Positions 44,764-53,720 are shown, counted from the stretch's first letter. The stretch: 64,000 nt of DNA from an uncultured Blautia sp. (GCA_902476765.1 CABSEJ010000003.1:1-64000), one strand, 5' to 3'. The notes: a model not told the origin generated them from the sequence alone. Numbers and translations: made by a program.

Positions 44764-46887
44764 ATGAAAAATTTCAAAAAGGAAAGGGCAGAAGCCAGGA
44801 AAAAGGCAGAGGAGCTGGTCAGCAAAATGACTCTTATGGAGAAGGCGGCCCAGCTGCGGTATGACGCTGCACCGGTGGAACGGCTGGGGGTTCCCACCTA
44901 CAATTACTGGAATGAAGCTCTTCACGGAGTAGCCAGGGCCGGAGTGGCCACCATGTTTCCCCAGGCCATAGCCATGGCTGCTGCCTTTGATGAGGAAGAA
45001 ATGAAAAAGGTGGGAGATATTATCGCCACAGAGGGAAGAGCCAAATATAACGAATATGCCAAACATGAGGACAGAGATATATATAAGGGACTTACCTTCT
45101 GGTCTCCCAATGTAAATATTTTCCGTGACCCCCGCTGGGGAAGAGGGCATGAAACCTACGGAGAGGACCCCTATCTTACCTCACGTCTGGGTGTAAAATT
45201 CGTGGAAGGTATTCAGGGGGACGGCCCGGTGATGAAGGCGGCCGCCTGTGCTAAGCATTTTGCAGTACACAGCGGACCTGAGGCTATTCGCCATCAGTTT
45301 GACGCAGAAGCCAATTTAAAGGACATGTGGGAAACTTACCTGCCGACTTTTGAAGCCCTTGTGACAGAGGCGGATGTGGAGTCTGTTATGGGAGCCTACA
45401 ACAGGACCAACGGAGAACCTTGCTGCGGCCACCACTATCTGATGGAGGAAGTGCTGCGGGGCAAATGGCAGTTTGACGGACATTTTGTTTCCGATTGCTG
45501 GGCTATCAAGGATTTCCACGAAAACCATAAGGTGACTAAGAATGCCAGAGAGTCAGCGGCTTTGGCTCTGAAGAGAGGCTGTGACGTAAACTGTGGAAAC
45601 ACCTACCTTCATCTTTTAGGAGCTATTGAGGATGGGCTGATTACAGAAGAGAATATTACCAAGTCTGCAGTCAGGGCCCTTACCGCCAGATTCCTTATGG
45701 GACTTTTTGACGGAAGTGAGTACGATGAGATTCCATATGAGAAAGTAGAGTGTAAGGAGCATGTGGAGGAGGCCATTGACCTTGCCAGAAAGAGCTGTGT
45801 TCTTCTGAAAAATGACGGAGTTCTTCCTATTGATAAGAGTAAAGTAAAAACCATTGGCGTGGTAGGTCCCAATGCAGACAGCAGAATTGCCTTGATTGGA
45901 AATTATCACGGAACCTCTTCCAGATATATTACGGTTCTGGAGGGAATCCAGGACGAAGCCGGAGATGATATTCGTGTGCTGTATTCCCAGGGCTGCCATT
46001 TGTATAAAGATAAGGTGGAGAATCTGGCCTGGAATCAGGACAGAATTTCCGAGGCAGTGATTACAGCAGAACACAGCGATGTGGTGGTTATCTGCGTGGG
46101 ACTGGATGAGACTTTAGAGGGAGAAGAGGGAGATACAGGTAACAGCGATGCATCCGGGGATAAGAAAGACCTTCACCTTCCTAAGGTTCAGGAGGAATTG
46201 ATTGAAAAGGTAACGGCAGTAGGCAAGCCTACCATTCTGGTTCTTATGGCAGGCAGCGCCATTGATTTAAACTATCCGGATGCCAACTGTAACGGTATTC
46301 TGCAGGCATGGTATCCAGGTGCCAGAGGTGGAAAGGCTGTAGCTGATTTGCTTTTTGGAAAGACTTCCCCATCCGGAAAGCTGCCCATAACCTTCTATAA
46401 AGACTTAGAGGGAATGCCGGAATTTACCGATTATTCTATGAAGAACCGCACCTACCGGTTTATGGAAAAAGAGGCCCTCTATCCCTTCGGATATGGTCTG
46501 ACCTACGGAGATGTTCAGGTTACCCGGGCCAGGATTACCAACCAGGTTACAGCAGACTCTGATATAGAGGTGGAAGTAACCCTGGAGAATAAGGGAACCG
46601 TTGATACAGAGGATGTGGTGCAGCTCTACATCAAGGATTTAGAATCTCCTCTGGCTGTCAGAAACCATAGTCTCTGTGCTTTCCGGAGAGTAGCCTTAAA
46701 AGCAGGAGAGAAGAAGCAGATTTCCCTGGTAGTGAAAAACAAAGCCATGGAAGTAGTGGATGAACAGGGAGAGCGCCATATTGACAGCAAGAACTTCCGT
46801 ATTTATGCCGGAACTTCCCAGCCGGATTCCAGAAGCCAGGCTCTGACCGGCCAGAAGCCCCTGGAATTAAATGTGACACTTGGATAA
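44764..46887 (+). CDS. GH3 glycosidase, beta-xylosidase/beta-glucosidase type
   Basis: 707 residues, no signal peptide, so cytoplasmic. ATG 44764 follows AAGGAGG. N-terminal TIM barrel with WNEALHGVARAG, RDPRWGRGHETYGEDPYL, KHFAVHSGPE and the nucleophile D244 in FVSDCWAI; a second alpha/beta domain with VVGPNAD; a C-terminal fibronectin-like domain (VEVTLENKGTVDTEDVVQLY). The SDC form and the GH43 neighbour favour xylosidase, but GH3 substrate cannot be fixed by eye. It would cleave imported oligosaccharides to monomers. Confidence 0.88.
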   Translation: MKNFKKERAEARKKAEELVSKMTLMEKAAQLRYDAAPVERLGVPTYNYWNEALHGVARAGVATMFPQAIAMAAAFDEEEMKKVGDIIATEGRAKYNEYAKHEDRDIYKGLTFWSPNVNIFRDPRWGRGHETYGEDPYLTSRLGVKFVEGIQGDGPVMKAAACAKHFAVHSGPEAIRHQFDAEANLKDMWETYLPTFEALVTEADVESVMGAYNRTNGEPCCGHHYLMEEVLRGKWQFDGHFVSDCWAIKDFHENHKVTKNARESAALALKRGCDVNCGNTYLHLLGAIEDGLITEENITKSAVRALTARFLMGLFDGSEYDEIPYEKVECKEHVEEAIDLARKSCVLLKNDGVLPIDKSKVKTIGVVGPNADSRIALIGNYHGTSSRYITVLEGIQDEAGDDIRVLYSQGCHLYKDKVENLAWNQDRISEAVITAEHSDVVVICVGLDETLEGEEGDTGNSDASGDKKDLHLPKVQEELIEKVTAVGKPTILVLMAGSAIDLNYPDANCNGILQAWYPGARGGKAVADLLFGKTSPSGKLPITFYKDLEGMPEFTDYSMKNRTYRFMEKEALYPFGYGLTYGDVQVTRARITNQVTADSDIEVEVTLENKGTVDTEDVVQLYIKDLESPLAVRNHSLCAFRRVALKAGEKKQISLVVKNKAMEVVDEQGERHIDSKNFRIYAGTSQPDSRSQALTGQKPLELNVTLG

Positions 46888-46936
46888 AGAAAGAGGATAG
46901 TTTTCTCTATAGAACCGCAGAAAGCCCAATGATATG

Positions 46937-46988
46937 ATAAGGCTGTGCAGAAAATCCCCCGGGACACTGCATGGCCTTATTTTTTTCC
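46937..46988 (+). terminator. Terminator after GH3 with a competing downstream arm
   Basis: ATAAGGCTGTGCAG pairs (two G-T pairs) with CTGCATGGCCTTAT, then TTTTTT. The same left arm also matches TGCACAGCCTTAT at 47031-47043 perfectly over 13 bases, so an alternative, longer hairpin is possible. Confidence 0.7.
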
Positions 46989-47107
46989 AAAAGCTGGAAG
47001 AGAGGCAGCACAAGGTGGACCAGAGCAAAGTGCACAGCCTTATTTTATATATGCTTTTATATATGCTGAAGGTAAGGAATTGAAGGAAGAGAAAGGACGG
47101 AAGAGTT

Positions 47108-48220
47108 ATGCAGAAATGGAAAAGAAATATATTGGTTGCAGGTATTATGGCTTCCCTGGCGGCAGGACTGCTGGGAGGCTGCGGAAATAGAGAAAACCAG
47201 GAGGCTCAGAGCCGGCAGGCTTCCCAAAATCAGGAGGGAGAGGAGGCTGCCAACACCGGAGAAGAGCAGGAGGACACAACCGGGGAGAATGGAAACCATA
47301 AGGAAGAAACAGAAACCTCAGGAAATACCGGAAGCAGTGAAGAAACTTCCTTGGCCCAGGCAGAGCATCCCCAATTTGTAGCAGACGGCATCCGAAAGGT
47401 GGTTCTGGTGGAAGAGGGCCAAGAGATTTTTCACTTGTCCAAGGAACCGGCTGATTATAAAATGGACTTCGATTACTGGGAAATCCTGAATCCCTATGAT
47501 GAGACGGTAACGGTAAATACAGAGACTATGTATAATCTTTTTGATATACTTTGCGGCTTCAGCTTTCAGGCTCCTGTGGCCGTGGAGGACGGGGCGGATA
47601 CGGGAATCCAGAATTCTGCTACTACCCTTACCCTGGAATATGTAAATACCCTGGATTCCAGTCAGGCGAAACAGATGGCGGAGGCAGACAGCGGTGCTAC
47701 CATTATCCTGGGAAATGAAGACGGGGCAGGAAACCGTTTTGCGGCAGTGAAGGGTTTTGAAGACCAGGTTTATAAATTATCTGCAGCAGATTTAGAGACG
47801 GTTTTCGGTCTGAATCCCTTTGAATTAGTTTTGAAGATTCCGGTGCTGATAAATATAGATACCGTAGAAAGCCTGGATATAAAGGCAGGAGAAGACAGTT
47901 ACCAGATGAAGGTGGATTCAGCTAAGGGAAGCTATGAGTTTGGAAAAAAGGAAGTAGAGAAAGAAATCTTCACTACTTTGTACCAGGAAATTTCCGGTAT
48001 TATGGTGGAAAAAGAGATAGAAGAAGAGAAGGAAGATTCCAAAGAGCCTAAGCTGGAAATCACCTTCAACAGAAATAACAGTCAATATCCCCAGGTAAAG
48101 GTGGCTTATTACGTTTATGACCAAACTTACGACAGAGTGGAAGTCAACGGAAACAGCTACTTCCTGGTAAAAGCAGAGGATGTGGACAATCTGATAAAAA
48201 CTATCGGGAAGGCCTTTTGA
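47108..48220 (+). CDS. DUF4340-family lipoprotein
   Basis: 370 residues. Signal peptide with lipobox LLGGCGN, then a ~60-residue Glu/Gln/Asn-rich linker and DUF4340-type repeats (VVLVEEGQEIFHLSKE, then a second part with ETVFGLNPFELVLKIPVLINIDTVESLDIKAGE). Surface lipoprotein; family function unknown, some members sit beside gliding or ABC-export genes. GGACGGAAGAG precedes ATG 47108. A long gap and a terminator separate it from GH3, so its link to the sugar locus is uncertain. Confidence 0.8.
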   Translation: MQKWKRNILVAGIMASLAAGLLGGCGNRENQEAQSRQASQNQEGEEAANTGEEQEDTTGENGNHKEETETSGNTGSSEETSLAQAEHPQFVADGIRKVVLVEEGQEIFHLSKEPADYKMDFDYWEILNPYDETVTVNTETMYNLFDILCGFSFQAPVAVEDGADTGIQNSATTLTLEYVNTLDSSQAKQMAEADSGATIILGNEDGAGNRFAAVKGFEDQVYKLSAADLETVFGLNPFELVLKIPVLINIDTVESLDIKAGEDSYQMKVDSAKGSYEFGKKEVEKEIFTTLYQEISGIMVEKEIEEEKEDSKEPKLEITFNRNNSQYPQVKVAYYVYDQTYDRVEVNGNSYFLVKAEDVDNLIKTIGKAF

Positions 48221-48227
48221 CCGTTAA

Positions 48228-48290
48228 AAAGACCGCCGCAGCCGTCAAACAGGAATATCTTTGTTTGGCCGCTGGGGCGGTTTCTTTTTC
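48228..48290 (+). terminator. Terminator after the DUF4340 gene
   Basis: AAAGACCGCC pairs with GGCGGTTTCTTT, with an inner TCAAACA/TGTTTGG part, then TTTTTCC. Confidence 0.8.
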
Positions 48291-48296
48291 CTGTAT

Positions 48297-48346
48297 GATA
48301 CCCTTTCTGGACAAGGGTATGTATGCCCTTGTCTAAAGAGAGTAAT
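48297..48346. repeat. Stem-loop of the 6114 type
   Basis: TACCCTTTCTGGACAAGGG pairs with CCCTTGTCTAAAGAGAGTA with a few mismatches around TATGTATG; the core GACAAGGG/CCCTTGTC is perfect. Sits between convergent genes. Confidence 0.55.
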
Positions 48347-48355
48347 ATCTGGAGG

Positions 48356-49933
48356 TTAAGCCTCTCCCTGGTAACAGAACCAGTCAAAGTCAGCATGATT
48401 TTGGCTGTCCGTATGATTGGAGCTGGCATACATGCCTATATATACGCCGGTAAAACCATTGTTTATCACGGAGCTTAACAGAGAGGCATCCACATCCTCT
48501 ATAAGGGGAAGCAGTTCCTGCTCTTCATATCCGTAGTAGAAGGAATAACCGGTGGTATGGCCGTATACACTGAGGTAGAGACGCTTGGTACTGCAGATTT
48601 CTTTTTCTGTCACAAGCTCTCTTTTTCCGTTTTCTGTTTTCCAGAACTGGAGTACAGACTTGCCTTGCTTGGCCCTGAGAGTCATTAGATAGTGGAACCG
48701 GTCGTCCTGAATCACAGCAATACCAGCCTCTTCCTTTTCTCCGGCGGGAGTGAATTCCATGGCGGTCTTGGCCAGGAAATTTTTATGCCGCTGCCTTCGC
48801 CCTACAAAGGAAGGCGTGCAGATTTCCTCCATAACCTGAGGCAGCAGAGAAAGCCTGAGAAAGCCGGGCCGCTCTGCCAGAGAGTAGAAGGGCTCCACCG
48901 GAGGATGAATGGTGTTCCACTGCAGCTCCAGATGGGGGCTTTCAAAGTTGTCCCACTGAGGCATAGGGGGATACAGGTGCCGGGGCAGTTTGGGAAGCCG
49001 CTCTTTTTCCTGGACCAATCCGGTTTCATTGTCAATCATGGGCCAGCCGTCCTCTGCCCAGACAAAAGGCACCAGGAAGGTCTCCCGGCCCAGATTATAG
49101 TGGTCTCCCTCATAGGGGCGCACGGCCAGCAGCACCATCCACCATTCTCCGTTCTGGGTCTGGGTAATGTCCCCATGCCCGGTGACAGAGATAGGGTTTA
49201 AAAGGGGCATATGCCGATGGGTGACAATGGGATTTCTGGGACAGATTTCATAATCACCGTTAATAGTACGGCAGCGGGCCATCTGTACACTGTGATTTAC
49301 AAAGGTGCCGCCTTCTGCCACCAGAAGATAATACCACCCGTCTTTTTTATAGATATGGGGAGCTTCAATCCATTTGGAACGGGTTTTGATGCCATCCCAG
49401 ATAATATATCTGGGCCCCTTAAATTGGAAAGTTTCTCTATCCAGCTCATTGAGGTAGATTCCGTGATGGCCCTCATAGAGTTCATTCTCACTGATGTAAT
49501 TTCCCACATACCACATAGAACCGTCCTCGTCAAAGAACAGGCTGGGGTCAATACCGTCAGCACCTTTTACAAATACCGGATCGCTCCAGGGACCTTCCGG
49601 GGCATCGGCTGTGACAATATAGTTGTCTCTCTGTCCGTGACGGCCCTGGGAGACAAAAGTGTTGATGATATAAAATTTTCCCTCATGGAAACGAATAGTG
49701 GGAGCCCACAGACCTTCTGAGGTTTCGCAGTTTTTATAGTCCAACTGCAGGGGACGATGAATAGCATGACCGATTTGTTCCCAGTGGATTAAATCTTTAC
49801 TGTGGAAAATAGGCAGTCCGGGATAATACACAAAGGATGAAGTTACCATGTAATAATCCTCCCCTACCCGGCAGATAGATGGGTCAGGATAAAAGCCTGA
49901 CAGCAGCGGGTTTTGAAACGTAGGTTTCAGCAT
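48356..49933 (-). CDS. GH43 glycosidase (beta-xylosidase type)
   Basis: 525 residues. Five-blade propeller with catalytic base D17 (FYPDPSIC), modulator D129 (GIDPSLFF) and acid E190 (WIEAPHIY), followed by a beta-sandwich domain (~325-525) as in GH43 beta-xylosidases that form their active-site rim with it. No signal peptide, so it acts on imported xylo-oligosaccharides. AGGAGG precedes ATG 49933. Convergent to the DUF4340 gene, with its own promoter at 50010-50038. Confidence 0.92.
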   Translation of the reverse strand: MLKPTFQNPLLSGFYPDPSICRVGEDYYMVTSSFVYYPGLPIFHSKDLIHWEQIGHAIHRPLQLDYKNCETSEGLWAPTIRFHEGKFYIINTFVSQGRHGQRDNYIVTADAPEGPWSDPVFVKGADGIDPSLFFDEDGSMWYVGNYISENELYEGHHGIYLNELDRETFQFKGPRYIIWDGIKTRSKWIEAPHIYKKDGWYYLLVAEGGTFVNHSVQMARCRTINGDYEICPRNPIVTHRHMPLLNPISVTGHGDITQTQNGEWWMVLLAVRPYEGDHYNLGRETFLVPFVWAEDGWPMIDNETGLVQEKERLPKLPRHLYPPMPQWDNFESPHLELQWNTIHPPVEPFYSLAERPGFLRLSLLPQVMEEICTPSFVGRRQRHKNFLAKTAMEFTPAGEKEEAGIAVIQDDRFHYLMTLRAKQGKSVLQFWKTENGKRELVTEKEICSTKRLYLSVYGHTTGYSFYYGYEEQELLPLIEDVDASLLSSVINNGFTGVYIGMYASSNHTDSQNHADFDWFCYQGEA

Positions 49934-50009
49934 AAAAATACCTCCTGAAATGTTCTGTAATCATCATGGCTTATGCCATAATATTTGATTTATCATGTAT
50001 TCTAAAGAT

Positions 50010-50038
50010 ATTATAGAAATGAAAGGAAAAAGGGTAAA
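50010..50038 (-). promoter_or_regulatory. Promoter of the GH43 gene
   Basis: Minus strand: TTTACC, 17-base spacer, TATAAT. Leader of about 70 bases. Confidence 0.5.
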
Positions 50039-50067
50039 TAGAAAAAATTGACTTTTCCCTGTAATTC

Positions 50068-50096
50068 TTGACTTTCTTATAGGAATGTGATACTTT
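50068..50096 (+). promoter_or_regulatory. Promoter of mntP
   Basis: TTGACT, 17-base spacer, TACTTT; a second TTGACTTT lies 20 bases upstream. No yybP-ykoY-type manganese riboswitch was seen. Confidence 0.5.
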
Positions 50097-50141
50097 AGTC
50101 CAAGTCAAAAATCCGGTGAAGGAAAAGAGAGGAATACAAGA

Positions 50142-50702
50142 ATGGATATTATTACATTATTTACGCTGGCTGTAGGGCTTGCCATGGACGCCTTTGCGGT
50201 TTCCATCTGCAAGGGGCTGGCCCAGCAGAAGCTATCCCTGAAGCATATGCTTATTGCCGGGCTTTGGTTCGGAGGCTTTCAGGCGTTGATGCCTACTCTG
50301 GGCTATTTTCTGGGAAGCCAGTTCCGGGACAAGATTACGGCTGTGGACCATTGGATTGCCTTTATTCTCCTTGGTTTTATCGGCGTCAATATGATTCGGG
50401 AATCCCTGGACAAAGGAGACGTCTGTCCTGTGGGCGGTATGGGAGTGAAGGATATGTTTCCTTTAGCCGTGGCCACCAGCATTGACGCTTTGGCCGTAGG
50501 GGTTACCTTTGCTTTCCTGAAGGTAAATATTTTAGTGGCAGCAGGTCTTATCGGAATTGTAACCTTTCTGATCTCTGCCGCCGGAGTCAGGGTGGGAAAT
50601 ATTTTTGGCTCCAAGTACAAGTCCAGGGCAGAGCTGGCAGGAGGAATCATCCTGGTACTGCTGGGCCTGAAGATTTTATTGGAACATCTGGAAATTTTGT
50701 AG
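50142..50702 (+). CDS. mntP: Manganese efflux pump
   Basis: 186 residues with six predicted membrane segments in two homologous halves, each with the MntP signature: [15 protein letters not shown] near the start and [15 protein letters not shown] in the middle, carrying the paired Asp residues for Mn. It exports Mn(II). AGAGAGG precedes ATG 50142. Followed 84 bases later by the deacetylase gene, which has its own promoter. Confidence 0.94.
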   Translation: MDIITLFTLAVGLAMDAFAVSICKGLAQQKLSLKHMLIAGLWFGGFQALMPTLGYFLGSQFRDKITAVDHWIAFILLGFIGVNMIRESLDKGDVCPVGGMGVKDMFPLAVATSIDALAVGVTFAFLKVNILVAAGLIGIVTFLISAAGVRVGNIFGSKYKSRAELAGGIILVLLGLKILLEHLEIL

Positions 50703-50731
50703 AAATTAGTCAAAAATAGTCAAATTTCCTC

Positions 50732-50760
50732 TATACAAACAGAAAGACCTTGGGTATAAT
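50732..50760 (+). promoter_or_regulatory. Promoter of the deacetylase gene
   Basis: TATACA, 17-base spacer, TATAAT. Because TATAAT overlaps an in-frame ATG at 50759, translation must begin further on, at 50786. Confidence 0.6.
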
Positions 50761-50785
50761 GAAAAAAAAGCCTGGGGAGAAATTT

Positions 50786-52261
50786 ATGGAAAAACAAAAA
50801 GATATAAAGGAAACGGCAGGAAGCCAGGAAAAAGCGTTAAAAAAGCCGGCCGTAAATGGCAGTGACAAGGCCGCAGATATTATGGAATTGAAAATTCCTG
50901 TAATGAAAAGCAGGAGAAGGCCGGTTCACAAAGAAAAAATGTCAACGGCCAGAAGAAGTACAGATAAAAAAAGTACAGAGAAAAAAAATACAGATAAAAA
51001 TAATATAGACAAAAAAAATATAGAGAGAATAAGCGGGGCTGTGTCTGGGAGCCAGAATAAGAAGAAAACAGCAGGAGACAGCTACAGAAGAGCTGTACAT
51101 AAGGACAGTAAAAAATCTGTGACTAAACCCATTCTCAATATAGAAGGAATGTCAGAGGAGGAGCAGGAGCATGCCAGACGGGTGGAAGCCATTCTCCAGC
51201 GCCGTAGGGCTGAGAAAGCCAAACAACTGCAGAGAAGGAAGATGCTGCGTTTGGCGCCTTTATGTGTTTTGGCATTGGTAGCCTTAATCCTTTTAGGAAC
51301 AGGAATCTTTAAACTGGTGGGAAATGCTAAGTCTGCCGCTCCCAAAACCGAAACAACAGAAGAAGTAAAGCAGGGTGAGATTGAGGCTCAGGAACAGCCG
51401 GTTATGAGCAGTACGGATATAGAGAAGATGACTTCCAGCACCGTCATTTCAGGCTGGCAGTCTGACGAGACGGGAAAATGGTACCGCAATGAGGACGGAA
51501 GCTTTTACCAGAATGGATGGAAAGAAATAGACGGCGAGAAATATTATTTCGATGAAAACGGTTATGTGAAAACCGGCTGGATGAGTCTGGACGGTGAGGA
51601 CTATTATTTTGACGAGGAGGGCCGGTATGACAGCACTGTGGTACCGCCTATGATAGCTCTTACTTTTGACGATGGTCCGGGAAAATACACTCAGGAGCTT
51701 CTGGACTGCCTGGCAGAGAATGACGCTAAGGCTACTTTCTATATGCTGGGACAGAATGTGGAGCAGTATCCGGATATTGTAAAGCAAATGAATGAGTTGG
51801 GTATGGAATTATCCAATCATACATATGACCACAAAATGCTGAATAAATTGTCAGAAGCTCAGATTACCGATGAGATAGAGAAGACCAGTCAGGCTATCCA
51901 GGAGGCTTCCGGGGCTTTACCGGATACCCTCAGACCTCCCGGCGGCAGCTACAACAAACAAGTGCAGCAGCTGGCCGGAATGCCTATTGTAAAGTGGAGT
52001 ATTGACACCAAGGACTGGGCCACCAAGAGTGAGGACCAGACCTATCAGTGCGTCATGGATAATGCCACTGACGGTTCTGTGGTTCTTATGCACGATATTC
52101 ACGAGTGGTCCGTAAAGGCGGCACTGCGGATGATACCAGAGCTTAAAGCCAAGGGCTTTAAGCTGGTAACCGTAAAGGAACTGGCCGAAGCTAAAGGAAT
52201 TACTCTCGAAGACGGTGAAGTTTACGAATACTTCGGCGAAGGCACCCAGATGGTAGAATAA
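50786..52261 (+). CDS. Membrane-anchored polysaccharide deacetylase (CE4) with cell-wall-binding repeats
   Basis: 491 residues from ATG 50786 (GGGGAGA upstream). Residues ~1-150 are Lys-rich and cytoplasmic, including a 15-base tandem repeat coding (S/N)(T/I)(D/E)KK. One membrane segment (~155-178, LCVLALVALILLGTGIF) follows, then two choline-binding-type repeats (WYRNEDGSFYQNGWKEIDG, YYFDENGYVKTGW) and a NodB domain: TFDDGPGKY, SNHTYDHKML with the zinc His pair, RPPGGSYNK, VVLMHDIH. It should remove acetyl groups from peptidoglycan or a surface glycan outside the cell. The 3' end overlaps the convergent MFS gene by 62 bases. Confidence 0.9.
   Translation: MEKQKDIKETAGSQEKALKKPAVNGSDKAADIMELKIPVMKSRRRPVHKEKMSTARRSTDKKSTEKKNTDKNNIDKKNIERISGAVSGSQNKKKTAGDSYRRAVHKDSKKSVTKPILNIEGMSEEEQEHARRVEAILQRRRAEKAKQLQRRKMLRLAPLCVLALVALILLGTGIFKLVGNAKSAAPKTETTEEVKQGEIEAQEQPVMSSTDIEKMTSSTVISGWQSDETGKWYRNEDGSFYQNGWKEIDGEKYYFDENGYVKTGWMSLDGEDYYFDEEGRYDSTVVPPMIALTFDDGPGKYTQELLDCLAENDAKATFYMLGQNVEQYPDIVKQMNELGMELSNHTYDHKMLNKLSEAQITDEIEKTSQAIQEASGALPDTLRPPGGSYNKQVQQLAGMPIVKWSIDTKDWATKSEDQTYQCVMDNATDGSVVLMHDIHEWSVKAALRMIPELKAKGFKLVTVKELAEAKGITLEDGEVYEYFGEGTQMVE
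50957..51025 (+). repeat. 15-base tandem repeat within the deacetylase gene
   Basis: About 4.6 in-frame units of the type AGTACAGATAAAAAA, coding Ser/Asn-Thr/Ile-Asp/Glu-Lys-Lys. Copy number could vary between strains without breaking the frame. Confidence 0.8.
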
Positions 52262-53426
52262 AGAGAAAAAGGAAAAAGCCAAGGCAGCAGAAAAAACCTC
52301 CGGCCATAAAGGCTATGCGGAGACTTATGTCTGCCAGCTTTCCAAACACAGGATTTATAACAGCGCCGGTAAACTCCAGGAACATAGCCTGGATGCTGAG
52401 GATAGAGGCTCTGTTTGCACCGTGGACTTCTCTGTTTTGCAGCTCTGAAAATAAGGGCTGAAACAGAGAAAGAAAGCACTGGATACCCAGTATGCACACC
52501 ACGGAGCAGACAGGGCTTTTCGTTTGCCCTAAGATAAAGCAGAAAAGGCCGGGAAAGAGAAAGCAGCAGGCAGAGAACTTCAATTTTCCCAGTTTTTCAC
52601 AGAAAAAAGAGGACAGGGGAGCAATGGTTCCCACTGCCTGGGCCACAATAAAAATAAGGCTTATAGATTTGAGGGATAATCCGCAGGCTATATACTTGGG
52701 CTGATTTAGAAATACTGTCAGCATTTGACCTGTCTCTGTGAGCAGGCCGGCCCCGGCCAGAAACAGCAGCAGGGTTCTTTTGGACAACGTCCCTTTCACA
52801 TCTGAGAGAAAGGAGAAAACAGTAGCTCTGACTCCTGACTTCCTGGCTTCTCTGGGGCCTCCGGCTTCCCGGGATTCTTTTTGGGGAAGGCGCTCCGGCT
52901 CCAGGAGAAAAAGACAGAGAAAAAGCGCAGCTCCGTAAGCCAGAGAAGTGAGGAAGGCAGCGGTACGAAGCCGGGCACCTCCTGTGAGAAAAAAATACAG
53001 GGAGGCCAGGAAAAGACCTGCCTGTCCCAGGCCCTGGTAAACACCGAATACTTTTTGGGACCTGCCTTTAGGTGCAGACAGGTACAGCAGACTGGAATCT
53101 ACCCCGGAAAAACCGGAGACAGCCAGACTTAAAAAGATCCGTTCCATTAGAAAATCCCAGAAGCTCCAGGCCTTCCAGAAAATGATTTTGGATAAAAAAT
53201 AGAATAAACTGCAGATGATCATGGTTTTCCTATAGCCGATTTTGTCTGCCAAAATTCCCCAGGGAATTTCCATTCCCAGACACAGAAAAAGGGAGATACT
53301 TTCAATAACAGAAATCTGGAAAATTGTGAGACCGGCCTCCTGGCGGTACAAAACAGATGCAGAGCCATAGAACACCATTCCCTGCAGAAAAGAAATCCCG
53401 TATAACAGATAGAGATTTTTCTTCAT
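52200..53426 (-). CDS. MFS transporter
   Basis: 408 residues with 12 predicted membrane segments and a charged central loop (EPERLPQKESREAGG). The MFS loop 2-3 signature appears as GILADKIGYRKTMI. Start ATG 53426 with AAAGGAAC upstream. Substrate unknown; drug export is suggested by the short leader ORF plus terminator upstream, the layout of ribosome-mediated attenuation. The last 62 bases overlap the end of the deacetylase gene on the other strand. Confidence 0.88.
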   Translation of the reverse strand: MKKNLYLLYGISFLQGMVFYGSASVLYRQEAGLTIFQISVIESISLFLCLGMEIPWGILADKIGYRKTMIICSLFYFLSKIIFWKAWSFWDFLMERIFLSLAVSGFSGVDSSLLYLSAPKGRSQKVFGVYQGLGQAGLFLASLYFFLTGGARLRTAAFLTSLAYGAALFLCLFLLEPERLPQKESREAGGPREARKSGVRATVFSFLSDVKGTLSKRTLLLFLAGAGLLTETGQMLTVFLNQPKYIACGLSLKSISLIFIVAQAVGTIAPLSSFFCEKLGKLKFSACCFLFPGLFCFILGQTKSPVCSVVCILGIQCFLSLFQPLFSELQNREVHGANRASILSIQAMFLEFTGAVINPVFGKLADISLRIAFMAGGFFCCLGFFLFLFILPSGCLRRSIRKLHRLRE

Positions 53427-53462
53427 GGTTATGTTCCTTTCCTATTTATTTGTGTTCGCAAA

Positions 53463-53508
53463 AAAGCCGGAACAAAAACGGTACGCAAAAAACGCCGCCT
53501 TTTCCGGG
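53463..53508 (-). terminator. Leader terminator (attenuator) before the MFS gene
   Basis: Minus strand: CCGGAA pairs with TTCCGG, with inner CGG/CCG, followed by CTTTTTTG; it lies 37 bases before the MFS start codon and 14 bases after the leader ORF. Confidence 0.6.
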
Positions 53509-53521
53509 CAGATAAGCGAAA

Positions 53522-53554
53522 TCAAATAGGACTGGACAATAACATGATAAACAT
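53522..53554 (-). CDS. 10-residue leader peptide upstream of the MFS gene
   Basis: Minus strand ATG at 53554 with AAAGGAG six bases upstream; codes MFIMLLSSPI then TGA. The strong ribosome site and the terminator that follows suggest that ribosome stalling or slow translation controls read-through into the transporter gene. I see no clear upstream promoter. Remaining parts of 53427-53828 hold repeat copy 2 and the adhE terminator. Confidence 0.5.
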   Translation of the reverse strand: MFIMLLSSPI

Positions 53555-53582
53555 AAAAATCTCCTTTAAGCTTTGCATGAAA

Positions 53583-53638
53583 AGTCAAATACTCCGATGC
53601 AAGCATGCCCGCTTGGCTGGTTGCATGTGGAAATAAAC
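53583..53638 (+). repeat. AGTCAAATAC...AATAAAC repeat, copy 2
   Basis: AGTCAAATAC, GATGCAAGCA, CTTGGCTGGTTGC and AAATAAAC occur in the same order as in 35083-35141. Lies between the MFS leader and adhE. Confidence 0.7.
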
Positions 53639-53720
53639 GAAGCAGGCCGCCCCATAAGAGGTCTTGATGTGGCAGCTCTGTTTATTCTGACAGTATACAC
53701 CCTGTTACCTGGAAAGTAAA

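Noticed and set aside
44319..45150. Two long minus-strand frames opposite the regulator end and GH3 start
   Set aside because: They mirror well-supported plus-strand genes, have no ribosome site and encode Cys/Phe/His-rich nonsense.
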